A DNA stretch of 64,000 nucleotides from Erythrobacter sp. (lineage in GTDB: Bacteria > Pseudomonadota > Alphaproteobacteria > Sphingomonadales > Sphingomonadaceae). Shown piece after piece: positions 34,133 to 42,219 of the stretch. How positions within the stretch are numbered: the stretch's first letter is position 1; each line of letters opens with the position of its first letter. Under the pieces are notes generated by a model. It did no database searches and was not told the DNA's origin. It was given only the letters and a program-made list of their open reading frames with translations. Position numbers and translations under genes: made by a program. The stretch lies in contig NZ_CP050265.1 in the NCBI RefSeq assembly GCF_011765465.1, positions 2,261,501-2,325,500 on the forward strand, written 5' to 3'.

Positions 34133-36619
34133 TCAGGCGGCCGTGACCGAAAGCCCGTCGCCGGACGCGCCGCTGCCGGCAGGGCCGGCGGGCAAAGCCG
34201 CTGCGCCGCCCGCGACGGATCGCACCGCTTCCCCGCGCATACGCAGGGGTCGAAGGACGATCTCGATCATCTCGCCCCCTTGGCAGGGCTCGGTCCCTTC
34301 GGCGTCCGGGGCGTCGCTCGGCGGAATGACGAGCGAGGCCTGCGGGCTGCGGCAGGCAAGGATCGCGGGCGCGATCTCCTCCATCCCGTCGAAGATCGGT
34401 TCGACCGGGAGCGGCGGGCTGGCCGTGCGGCCCTTGAGCGAGGCGATCGGCGAGCGCGTGATCGAATCGATCTCGACCAGCTCGAACACCGCACCCAGCC
34501 CGATCGCGATCCCGCCCCCGCCCGGGACGAGCGGGAGGCGCACGACCCGAAAGCCGTCATAGGTGGTGTGCGCCTCGATCCGCCGGGTGGTCGCATCGCG
34601 CGCGTCGAAATGGATCGCATCGAGTTCGAGCGGGCGCCCCATGCTGTCGGCATAGGTAAGGCCGAGCTTGCGCACCGACTGGACCAGCAGCGAAAGCCGC
34701 GCCTCGATCGGCTCGCCGGCGAGTTCGGCGGGGAGGAACATACGCTCCACCCCCTTCATGTAGAACAGCCCGCGCCGACGCAGGCCCTGGCGCGCCTGAT
34801 CATTGTCGAACAGGGCAACCATCTGCTCGCTTCCGAAATTGAAATCGTGTTCGAACCGGGCGATCACCTCGAGCTCGCCCGGCAGGGGCAGGAACATGAA
34901 ACGGGTGAGCGCGGCCAGCGCCCCGTCGCGCCACGCGCTCGCGGCGTGCGGGGGCATTGCTGTGCGCAGCACCGGCGGCGCGGCGGCGGCGCGGGCGAAT
35001 TCCACGCAGCCCGCCTGCACCGCCTCGCGCATGGCCGACTGGCGCGGGTCGACCGGGCTCGCCTTGTGGACCGGATCGCCGCTGTCGGTGTAATCGATCA
35101 CCGAACCCTGTTCGATCGTCGACAATTGTTCGATCAGGGCCGAATTGCCGGTCAGGCCGCGCATCAGCACCGATCCGAAGCGCCGCGCATCGATCAGGCC
35201 GCGCTTGTCCAGCCCGGTGACGGTCATTTCGCGCAGCAGCATATAACGGCCCGCGACATGGCAATCGAACGCCTCGGCCAGCAGGCCGTCGATGGCGTTC
35301 TGGATCGACCCGTCATAGCCCAGGTCGACCAGCATCAGCGTGTCGCCCGGCTGGGGATCGCAGGCCGCGCGGACATGGGCGACGAGCCGCTCGCCCAGCG
35401 CGCGGGCGCGGCGGCGGGTGATCTTTTCGCGCCTGCCGGTGCGCAGTTCGGCGACCAGCGCCTCGCGCGCGGCGAGGATCTCGGCGTCGGTTTCGGGCGC
35501 GCCGACCACGGCATCGACCTCTTCCTCGGTGAACAGCATCTGCCGCGCGAAGCGGGCCGGCTCCATGCCCGAATGGAGCGCGACGTGGCGGCGATAGGTC
35601 TCGCGCGAGGCGAGCGAGGCGCCGATCCCGACCACCCGGCTCAGACCGACGCGCGCCGCGCTCGCCGCCGCGCCGCCGGCGCGGTGGACGAGCCAGGGCA
35701 GCTGGGCATCGCGCAGCATGAACAGCCAGTGGATCTCGCCGCCGCGCGCCTCGCGCAGGGCGTCGGCTTCCCCGCGCAGCCAGCGGTCGAAGGCGTGGAA
35801 CACCGGGCCGAGCGCCGCGTATCCGAGGTTGCGCGCCGGATCATCGATCGCCGGTTCGCCGCAGGCGAGGATCGCGCGATGCGGCTGGAGCCCCTCGATC
35901 CCTTCCCCGCCGAGATCGAGCAGGTCGGCGCAGGCCCGCTCGAGCCGGAGCCGGCGCCGCACGTCATCGGAAAACTGGTCGAGATGCAGCGCCGGGATGC
36001 CGATCGCCCGCGCGCCTTCGAAATCCGCATTGCGGTTGTCGCCGATATGCAGGATCTCGCGCGGCGAACATTTCAGCGCGGCGACGACATGGCCGAGCAG
36101 CCCTTCGGCCTTGGCGATGCCCACCTCGCACGAGGCGAAGATCCGCTCGATCATCCCGGCGACCTCGGCCCCTGCGACCCGTTCGATCAGGCGGCCGAGC
36201 TGCGCCGAGGTGAGGAAGGTGTCCGAGACGACGACGATCCGCATTCCCCTCGCCCGCGCGCGGCGCATCAGGTCGACCGTCGGGGCGAAGGCGAAACAGG
36301 TCTGCGCCTCGGCGTCGAGTTCGTCGTCCACCGCCTCTCTGATCGCGTCGGGCGAGCCGCCGGGAATCACCTGTTCGTAGATCTCGGCCAGGCTGACCTC
36401 GCCGCGCTGCTTCAGCGTGCGCGCGGCCGCGCGCGCATTGGCCTGGCCCGCGATGCGCTGCCCGTAGGTCACACCGCCCAGCGCGGCGAAGACATCGGTT
36501 GGCGCATGGCAGTCGCGCCACAGCAGCGTGTCGAAACAGTCGAGCGAGAGGATGGCGGTCGCAGGCCCCGCCCTGTCGAGCGCATCGGGCAGGTCGGCGG
36601 GAAGGATGGTGTGGTTCAT
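34133..36619 (-). CDS. Large HAD-like protein (COG5610 type), function unknown
   Basis: An 828-residue protein. The first ~220 residues form a HAD-like domain: ILSLDCFDTLLWRD (motif I, residues 24-37), VVVSDTF (motif II), HIGDNRNADFEGARAIGIPA (motif IV). Motif I reads D-C-F-D-T, so the usual general-acid Asp two places after the nucleophile is Phe, as in COG5610 proteins; phosphatase action is not assured. The remaining ~600 residues have no domain I recognise. Such proteins often occur in surface-glycan loci. It is convergent with fliC and divergent from the glycan operon, sharing a 348-base upstream region with it. A role in flagellin or surface glycan modification is inferred from position. 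Confidence 0.7.
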   Translation of the reverse strand: MNHTILPADLPDALDRAGPATAILSLDCFDTLLWRDCHAPTDVFAALGGVTYGQRIAGQANARAAARTLKQRGEVSLAEIYEQVIPGGSPDAIREAVDDELDAEAQTCFAFAPTVDLMRRARARGMRIVVVSDTFLTSAQLGRLIERVAGAEVAGMIERIFASCEVGIAKAEGLLGHVVAALKCSPREILHIGDNRNADFEGARAIGIPALHLDQFSDDVRRRLRLERACADLLDLGGEGIEGLQPHRAILACGEPAIDDPARNLGYAALGPVFHAFDRWLRGEADALREARGGEIHWLFMLRDAQLPWLVHRAGGAAASAARVGLSRVVGIGASLASRETYRRHVALHSGMEPARFARQMLFTEEEVDAVVGAPETDAEILAAREALVAELRTGRREKITRRRARALGERLVAHVRAACDPQPGDTLMLVDLGYDGSIQNAIDGLLAEAFDCHVAGRYMLLREMTVTGLDKRGLIDARRFGSVLMRGLTGNSALIEQLSTIEQGSVIDYTDSGDPVHKASPVDPRQSAMREAVQAGCVEFARAAAAPPVLRTAMPPHAASAWRDGALAALTRFMFLPLPGELEVIARFEHDFNFGSEQMVALFDNDQARQGLRRRGLFYMKGVERMFLPAELAGEPIEARLSLLVQSVRKLGLTYADSMGRPLELDAIHFDARDATTRRIEAHTTYDGFRVVRLPLVPGGGGIAIGLGAVFELVEIDSITRSPIASLKGRTASPPLPVEPIFDGMEEIAPAILACRSPQASLVIPPSDAPDAEGTEPCQGGEMIEIVLRPLRMRGEAVRSVAGGAAALPAGPAGSGASGDGLSVTAA

Positions 36620-36662
36620 CGAAGCTCTCCGGTCTGGCGGCGTCGCGCAGGGCTAGCCGGGC

Positions 36663-36670
36663 ATGGTTAA
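36663..36670 (-). promoter_or_regulatory. CtrA half-site (TTAACCAT), copy 1
   Basis: The minus strand reads TTAACCAT, the half-site known for the alphaproteobacterial master regulator CtrA. It lies 44 bases upstream of the HAD-like gene. A match of 8 bases in an intergenic region of GC-rich DNA is suggestive only. Confidence 0.4.
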
Positions 36671-36878
36671 CGCGCCTGAGGATCGCGCCGCCGGGTTTCC
36701 ACCTATGCGGGCCGGCGGGACATGGCGGAGCTGTCGCCTGTGCCGGGTGCGCGAAGAACCGGCCGACGCCCCGGCGCACGCCCGAATGGAGCCGCGTATG
36801 CGGCCCGGAATCAGCCCGGAACCAGCCACTTTCGGTCCCCTGCCGGTCCCCGCCACCTAGTCCCGCGTCCTGAGGGTC

Positions 36879-36886
36879 ATGGTTAA
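36879..36886 (-). promoter_or_regulatory. CtrA half-site (TTAACCAT), copy 2
   Basis: Second TTAACCAT on the minus strand, 82 bases before the start of the glycosyltransferase-like gene and 216 bases from copy 1. CtrA commonly controls motility genes in alphaproteobacteria. Confidence 0.4.
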
Positions 36887-36967
36887 GATTTGGCAAAACC
36901 TGCGCCCCTACCCCTGCCGCGAGCCGGCCGGGCAATGGCCCGCCGATACAAGCGGTTTGGACGAAAT

Positions 36968-38146
36968 ATGCGCATCCTGTTCTACCTGCCCGTGATCACG
37001 CCCTGGTGGTTCGCGCGGATCGTGAAGCCGATGATGGCGCTGCTCGCCGATGAACACGAGGTCCACGTCCTCGCCCCGCCGCCCTGGCGCAACACCGGCA
37101 TCGGCAAGACCGAACTGGAACTGTGCGCCGATCTCACCGCGGTGCGCTGGCACATCGTCCAGGGCGACGGGCACACCAGCCTGCGCACCCGCCCGGACGA
37201 GCGCGAGGGGATAATCGCCTTCGTGCAATCGCTCGCGCCCGATTACGTCCTGTGCCGCTCGGCCGATTTCGACACGGTCAGGGCGTTTCCCGGGATCGTG
37301 CGCCACATCACCGAAGGCGCCGCCGATCCGCTCGCGCTCGCCCCGGACTGCTTCCGCTTTACCGATTGCCCGTTCGATCACGGCGTGCTGCCCGATCTCG
37401 CGCCGGACGAGCGCGATGCGCTGGATGCGATGATCGACCCCTTCTGGCGCTCGATGCAGCGCAGCCGGACGCTCGACCCGGCGCAGCAGGCCTACCTCGG
37501 CGACTGGGCCAACCTACCGACCGATCGCCCGATCCTGTTCCTGCCGCTCGAATACGAGCACGAGGAGAATTTCTACACCATGCACCGGGTCGGCGCCGTG
37601 CCCAACGCGGCATTCGTCGAAGAGCTTGCCCAGCGGCTCGACGGGCGCGTGTTCCTCGCACTGACCAACCACCCGCTCAACGACCTGTATGTCGACAACA
37701 GCGCGTTGCGCAGGACCGTGCGCGCGCACCGGCGCGATATGCGGCTGCTGCCCGGCAAGACACCGATCGCGACACGCACTTCGAGCTACCTGATGGCGCG
37801 CGCCGACGGGGTGATCCTGGGCGACACCAAGGTCTATTCCGCGGCCGGATTCCACGGCACGCCGATGCTGCGCCTGTCGCGCTTTCGCACCGGCGACTGG
37901 CTCAATGCCGCAGCCGATCTCGAAAGCTTTATCGAAGACATCGCCGACGGCGCGGCGACGGCGCCCGATGCGGCCTCGGCCCGGACCTGGTTCGCGTTCC
38001 ACGCCGCGAACGACCTTATCGACCCGTGCGATCCGCGCCTGAATGCCGACGACCTGCTGGCGCGGGCGGCACAGCCGGTCGATCCGGGGCGGTGGGAACG
38101 CAATTTCGCCCACTTCTCAAAAGACTGGATGCCAAGCACGCCATGA
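36968..38146 (+). CDS. Putative glycosyltransferase, KpsS/KpsC-like GT-B fold
   Basis: A 392-residue protein starting MRILFYLPVITPWW, typical of a GT-B N-terminal strand. The second half has a layout seen in capsule-type KDO transferases: FLPLEYEHEENFY (about residues 183-195), LTNHPLNDLY (an HP motif) and SSYLMARADGVILGDTKVYS followed by AGFHGTPMLRL. I cannot prove the family. It is the first gene of an operon with three KDO-pathway genes, which fits a transferase that uses a CMP-activated KDO-type sugar. An in-frame ATG at 36935 is an alternative start; 36968 is chosen because it begins the first strand. Confidence 0.6.
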   Translation: MRILFYLPVITPWWFARIVKPMMALLADEHEVHVLAPPPWRNTGIGKTELELCADLTAVRWHIVQGDGHTSLRTRPDEREGIIAFVQSLAPDYVLCRSADFDTVRAFPGIVRHITEGAADPLALAPDCFRFTDCPFDHGVLPDLAPDERDALDAMIDPFWRSMQRSRTLDPAQQAYLGDWANLPTDRPILFLPLEYEHEENFYTMHRVGAVPNAAFVEELAQRLDGRVFLALTNHPLNDLYVDNSALRRTVRAHRRDMRLLPGKTPIATRTSSYLMARADGVILGDTKVYSAAGFHGTPMLRLSRFRTGDWLNAAADLESFIEDIADGAATAPDAASARTWFAFHAANDLIDPCDPRLNADDLLARAAQPVDPGRWERNFAHFSKDWMPSTP

Positions 38147-39141
38147 ACGCGATCACCGCCATCACCCCGCCCGCCGAGTGTCTGGCGACCGACTGGTTCC
38201 GCACCGTGATCGAGCGCGAACGCGATGCGCTCGGCAGCTTTCTGGGCACGCGGCAGGCCGGCATCGCCGAAGCGGTCGCGCTGATCGCGGCGCAGACCCG
38301 TCCGATCACGCTCACCGGGATCGGCAAGTCGGGCCATATCGCGGCCAAGATCGCCGCGACTTTTTCCAGCCTCGGCACGCCGGCCGCGTTCATCAACGCC
38401 GCCGAAGCCGCGCACGGCGATCTCGGCGCGGTCGCCCCCGGGGGCGTCGTGATCCTGATCTCGAACAGCGGCTCGACCGATGAAATCCTGCGGATGCTGC
38501 CCCTGCTCAAGGCGCGCGGCTGCACGCTGGTGGGCATAATCGGGCGCGGCGATTCCCCCCTTGCGCGGGCGGTCGATCACCTGATCCTGGCCGAGATCGC
38601 GGGCGAAGCCGACCATATCGGCATGGCCCCGACGACCAGCACGACGCTGCACCTGGCTATCGGCGACGCCCTGGCCGTGGCGGTCAGCCGGATGCGCGGT
38701 TTCACGGCCGAGGATTTCCTGCGCCATCACCCGGCCGGCCTGCTCGGCCGCTGGACGGTCCCGGTCACCGCCGTGATGCGGCAGGGGGAAGAACTGCCCG
38801 TGGTCGGCCGCTCCACCGACCTGATCGACCTGCTCGCGGTGATGTCGGCGAAACGCATGGGCGCGGCCTGCGTGGTCGATGCGAACGGCGTGCTGGCCGG
38901 GCTGGTGGTCGACGGCGACGTGCGCCGCCACCTGCAATCGGCGCGGTGCATGGCGGGCGTGACCGCGGGCGAGCTGATGCACCGCGACCCTCGCGTGACC
39001 GGCGAGGGCGCGACGATCGGCGATATCCTCGCCCGGCGGACAAGCGATGCGTCCGGCTGGCTCGTCCTGCCGGTGGTCGATGCCGCCCGGCGGTTGAAGG
39101 GCATGGTCCACCTGCACGATCTCGACGGGGGCGCGGCATGA
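38143..39141 (+). CDS. kpsF: Arabinose-5-phosphate isomerase (KdsD/KpsF/GutQ)
   Basis: A 332-residue protein with an SIS sugar-isomerase domain (about residues 35-185: LTGIGKSGHIAAKIAATFSS, NSGSTDEILRMLPLLKARGC, PTTSTTLHLAIGDALAVAV) followed by two CBS domains (about 205-330). This is the standard layout of the enzyme that converts ribulose-5-phosphate to arabinose-5-phosphate, the first committed step toward KDO. Overlaps the glycosyltransferase-like gene and the next gene by ATGA. The FTAEDFLRHHPAGLLGR segment (about residues 188-204) is also typical. Confidence 0.92.
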   Translation: MNAITAITPPAECLATDWFRTVIERERDALGSFLGTRQAGIAEAVALIAAQTRPITLTGIGKSGHIAAKIAATFSSLGTPAAFINAAEAAHGDLGAVAPGGVVILISNSGSTDEILRMLPLLKARGCTLVGIIGRGDSPLARAVDHLILAEIAGEADHIGMAPTTSTTLHLAIGDALAVAVSRMRGFTAEDFLRHHPAGLLGRWTVPVTAVMRQGEELPVVGRSTDLIDLLAVMSAKRMGAACVVDANGVLAGLVVDGDVRRHLQSARCMAGVTAGELMHRDPRVTGEGATIGDILARRTSDASGWLVLPVVDAARRLKGMVHLHDLDGGAA

Positions 39142-40445
39142 CGATCGTCGCCTTCATCCCCGCCAAGGGCACGAGCGAGCGGGTCCCGCGCAAGAATCTC
39201 AGCCTGCTCGACGGCGAACCCCTGGTGCGTCGCAAGCTGATCCAGGCGCTCGACTGCGCCGCGCTCGACGAAGTGTGCCTCGACACCGAAAGCGAAGACA
39301 TCGCCGCCTGCGCCGAAGACCTCGCCGTATCGCGCCTCGTGCGGCCCGAAAGGCTGGCCGGCAATGACGCCGACGGGCACGAATTGTTCGCCTGGGAATG
39401 CAGCCAGCGGCCGGATGCGGACATATGGGTGCAATTGCCCTGCACCGCCCCCTTCGTCACCGCGGACACGATCGCGCGCGCGATCCGGGCGTTGCAGGAC
39501 GATCCGCAGGCCGACAGCCTCGTCGGCGTCAGCCGCGCCGCGCAGTATTGCTGGAACGCCGCGGCGCCCGAATACGGCACGGGGCGCATTCCCAACAGCG
39601 TCGACCTGCCGCAGCGCGTGATCGAGGCGATGAGCTTGTATATCGTGCGGCGCCCCGAGACGGGCGCACCCGCCACGCGCCGCTTCGGCGAGCGCCCGCT
39701 GCTGTTCGACCTCGACCCGCGCGAATGCATCGATATCGACACGCGCGAAGACCTCGAGCTTGCCGAAAGGGTGGCGGCGGGCGAACGGGCCGAGGAGGCG
39801 CTGCGCTTTCGCGCCATGGCCGGACAGCTTTCCTCGGGTGTGCTGGCCGATATCGCCAAGGAGATGGGGATCGAGGCGGTCTTGCCCGCATCGATCGTCC
39901 CGACCAGTCCGGGCCGCTTTCTCGGCCGCGCGAAAACGCTCCGGCTGGCCCCGGTCGACCCGCGCGATTCCGACAGCTGGCGCGGCATTTACGGCGCGCT
40001 GCAATCCTATCGCTTCGTGCGCCAGGGCGATGTCATCCTAGTGGAAAACCCGGTCCGCGAGCGCGCCTATTTCGGCGATCTCAACGCCAATCTCGCGATC
40101 CGTTCGGGCGCGGTCGGAGCGGTGATCGACGGCGTCACCCGCGACACGGGCGATGTGCGCGCGCTCGGCTTTCCGGTCTATGCCCGGGGGAGCCACTGCA
40201 ACGACATTCGACTCGAAGGCACGCTGCGCGCGATGAACCGCCCGATCGCCATCGGCGGGGTGGCGATCGCCAATGGCGATGTCGTTTTCGCCGACGCCGA
40301 TGGCGTGGTCGTGATCCCCCGCGCGCTGTGGCCCGAGGTGGAAGACGCGGCATGGCGCACGCTCGAGAACGAGGCGCGCATCCGGCTCAGCGCCGCGCGC
40401 GGCACGGATGTCGACGAAATCCTCGCTCGGCACGGCACCTTCTGA
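39138..40445 (+). CDS. Fusion of CMP-ulosonate synthetase-like domain and RraA-like aldolase domain
   Basis: A 435-residue two-domain protein. Residues ~1-205 are a cytidylyltransferase of the NeuA/KdsB superfamily: FIPAKGTSERVPRKNLSLLD (nucleotide loop), VQLPCTAPFV and DLDPRECIDIDTREDLELAE near its end; the loop is more NeuA-like (PRKN) than KdsB-like (LPGK). Residues ~235-430 match the RraA/HMG-aldolase fold: GAVGAVIDGVTRDTGDVR, with the catalytic-type R335-D336 pair, FPVYARG and NGDVVFADADGVVVIP. Members of the latter family cleave pyruvate from 4-hydroxy-4-methyl-2-oxoacids or inhibit RNase E. The first domain probably activates the KDO-type sugar as a CMP sugar; what the second adds is unknown. 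Reading frame is continuous, with no sign of a sequencing join. Confidence 0.82.
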   Translation: MTIVAFIPAKGTSERVPRKNLSLLDGEPLVRRKLIQALDCAALDEVCLDTESEDIAACAEDLAVSRLVRPERLAGNDADGHELFAWECSQRPDADIWVQLPCTAPFVTADTIARAIRALQDDPQADSLVGVSRAAQYCWNAAAPEYGTGRIPNSVDLPQRVIEAMSLYIVRRPETGAPATRRFGERPLLFDLDPRECIDIDTREDLELAERVAAGERAEEALRFRAMAGQLSSGVLADIAKEMGIEAVLPASIVPTSPGRFLGRAKTLRLAPVDPRDSDSWRGIYGALQSYRFVRQGDVILVENPVRERAYFGDLNANLAIRSGAVGAVIDGVTRDTGDVRALGFPVYARGSHCNDIRLEGTLRAMNRPIAIGGVAIANGDVVFADADGVVVIPRALWPEVEDAAWRTLENEARIRLSAARGTDVDEILARHGTF

Positions 40446-40458
40446 AAGGAGACGGCAG

Positions 40459-41307
40459 ATGAAGCGCGTTACGATCGGGGGAATCGAGCTGGGCAATGAC
40501 AGGCCCTTCACGCTCATCGCCGGACCCTGCGCGATGGAAAGCCGCGCCCATGCGCTCGAGACGGCCGAGGCGCTCAGTGCAATGTGCCGCGACCTCGGCG
40601 TGGGGCTGATCTACAAGTCCTCCTTCGACAAGGGCAATCGCACCTCGCTCTCCTCGCCGCGCGGCATCGGGCTGGCCCCCGCGCTCGACGTGTTCGCCGA
40701 GATCCGCGAACGCTTCGGCTGCCCGGTGCTCACCGATGTCCACGAACCCGGGCAATGCGCCAGCGTCGCCGAAGCGGTCGACGTGCTCCAGATCCCGGCC
40801 TTCCTGTGCCGCCAGACCGACCTGCTGCTGGCCGCCGGACGCACGGGCCGGGCGATCAACGTGAAGAAGGGCCAGTTCCTTGCCCCCTGGGACATGCGCA
40901 ATGTCGCGGCCAAGATCGAAAGCACCGGCAATGCGCGCATCCTGCTGTGCGAAAGGGGCACGAGCTTCGGCTACAACACGCTGGTCAACGATATGCGCGC
41001 CCTGCCGATCATGGCGCGGAGCGGCTTTCCGCTGGTCTTCGATGCGACCCATTCGGTCCAGCAGCCGGGCGGCGAGGGCGGCCGTTCGGGCGGGCAACGC
41101 GAATTCGTCGCCCCGCTGGCGCGCGCGGCGGCGGCGATCGGGGTGGCGGCGATCTTCATCGAAACCCACGAAGACCCGGACCGCGCGCCAAGCGACGGAC
41201 CGAACATGGTTCCCCTCACCGCGATGCCGGACCTGCTCGAAACTCTCGCCGCCTTCGACCGGCTGGCGAAAGGGCCGGCCTATTCCCCGAGCATGGCTGC
41301 GACCTGA
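40459..41307 (+). CDS. kdsA: 3-deoxy-D-manno-octulosonate-8-phosphate synthase
   Basis: A 282-residue (beta/alpha)8 aldol-type synthase. IAGPCAMES (Cys24), YKSSFDKGNRTS, TDVHEPGQ, PAFLCRQTDLLLA, NVKKGQF, CERGTSFGYNTLVNDMR and FDATHSVQQPGG are all canonical KdsA motifs. It joins arabinose-5-phosphate and phosphoenolpyruvate to KDO-8-phosphate. Cys in the GPC motif marks the metal-dependent class (E. coli KdsA has Asn there). AAGGAG stands correctly before the ATG at 40459. Last gene of the operon; its 3' end overlaps the convergent IMPase-like gene by 28 bases. Confidence 0.94.
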   Translation: MKRVTIGGIELGNDRPFTLIAGPCAMESRAHALETAEALSAMCRDLGVGLIYKSSFDKGNRTSLSSPRGIGLAPALDVFAEIRERFGCPVLTDVHEPGQCASVAEAVDVLQIPAFLCRQTDLLLAAGRTGRAINVKKGQFLAPWDMRNVAAKIESTGNARILLCERGTSFGYNTLVNDMRALPIMARSGFPLVFDATHSVQQPGGEGGRSGGQREFVAPLARAAAAIGVAAIFIETHEDPDRAPSDGPNMVPLTAMPDLLETLAAFDRLAKGPAYSPSMAAT

Positions 41308-42215
41308 TCCCAGATCGCGCGCGAGCGCGCGACCAGCACGCCGCCGCCCGGATCGGCCGGGCGAAAAGGCGTGCCGTCCAGCCGGGCGACCACGCCGCCC
41401 GCCTCGCGCACGATCAGCGCACCCGGCGCATGGTCCCACGCGAGCGTGCGCCAGTAGAGCGCGAAATCGACACGGCCGCACGCAACCGCCGGGTATTCCG
41501 CGCCCGCGCAGCGCCGCGTCGGGACAAGCGCGCGCACCCGCTGGCCCAGCCGCGCGATCCGCGCTTCCATTACGGCCGGGCGTTCGAGGCCGCTGACGAT
41601 GCCCGTGCACGATGCGAGCGCGCGCCGTTTTCCGCCAGCCCCGATCCGTTCGCCCGAAACCCACGCACCGCGCCCGCGCTCGGCATTGATCGCCTCTCCG
41701 GAGAGGGGATCGAGAATGCTCGCGGCAACCGTCTCGCCCTCGCGCAGCAGCGCGGCCATCAGGGCAAAGGGCGGCCGGCCGGCAGCGTAATTGGCAGTCC
41801 CGTCGATCGGATCGACGATCCACGCCTCGCCGCGCGCAAGATCGCGCAGCAGCGCGGGATCGCGCGCGCAGGCTTCCTCGCCGACGAAACGCGCGGCCGG
41901 GCGAAGCCGGGAAAGCCGCGCGGCGATGAGGCGCTCGGCTTCGCGGTCCGCCGGGGTGACGGGTTCGCCGGGCGCCTTGTCCTCGATATCGCCTGCCGCC
42001 AGCCGGCGAAAGCGCGGCATGACGGCGATATCCGCGGCTTCGCGCAGGCAATCGGCCATGGCGGGCGAAAGCGACAGCACCCCGCCACCGCCGGCTTCCT
42101 CAGCCTCTTCGCGGCCTTCTTCCGCGCCTTCGGATGCGCCTTCGATCCCGGCCATGCAGGCGGGCGCGGGCGCAGTCCGGGAAGGCGGGATCTCGATCGG
42201 ACGGGCAGACGGCAT
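41280..42215 (-). CDS. Inositol-monophosphatase-family phosphatase
   Basis: A 311-residue protein with the Li-sensitive phosphatase motifs: VGEEA (GEE 112-114), WIVDPIDGTANYAAG (DPIDGT 135-140) and WDHAPGALIVREAGG near residue 250. Family members hydrolyse inositol-1-phosphate, 3'-phosphoadenosine phosphates or fructose-1,6-bisphosphate. The first ~50 residues are a low-complexity Ala/Glu/Gly extension, and ATG 42059 would begin exactly at the catalytic domain. The ATG at 42215 follows the motB stop by 4 bases, so it is the last gene of the flg-mot operon. No KdsC-like gene is in this window; this enzyme could supply the missing sugar-phosphate phosphatase. That is speculation. Confidence 0.8.
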   Translation of the reverse strand: MPSARPIEIPPSRTAPAPACMAGIEGASEGAEEGREEAEEAGGGGVLSLSPAMADCLREAADIAVMPRFRRLAAGDIEDKAPGEPVTPADREAERLIAARLSRLRPAARFVGEEACARDPALLRDLARGEAWIVDPIDGTANYAAGRPPFALMAALLREGETVAASILDPLSGEAINAERGRGAWVSGERIGAGGKRRALASCTGIVSGLERPAVMEARIARLGQRVRALVPTRRCAGAEYPAVACGRVDFALYWRTLAWDHAPGALIVREAGGVVARLDGTPFRPADPGGGVLVARSRAIWDQVAAMLGE

Positions 42216-42219
42216 TGGT

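Larger units (their letters stand above)
36620..36967. other. Divergent intergenic region of the glycan block
   Basis: A 348-base gap without a credible gene. It contains two copies of ATGGTTAA (listed separately), each near a CCTGAGG, and TTTGGCAAAACCTGCGCC (36889-36906), which has GG-N10-GC spacing but a poor -12 box. It should hold promoters for the HAD-like gene and for the rightward glycan operon. Confidence 0.5.

Noticed and set aside
36883..36910. Possible sigma-28-like promoter before the glycan operon (TTAAG-N15-CGCCCCTA)
   Set aside because: The first box and spacing fit, but the second box matches only a few positions of the motif; kept only as part of the intergenic note.
38143..41307. 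Glycan operon as recently transferred DNA
   Set aside because: Base composition, codon use and ATGA overlaps are like those of the neighbouring flagellar genes, and no integrase, tRNA or repeat borders the block.
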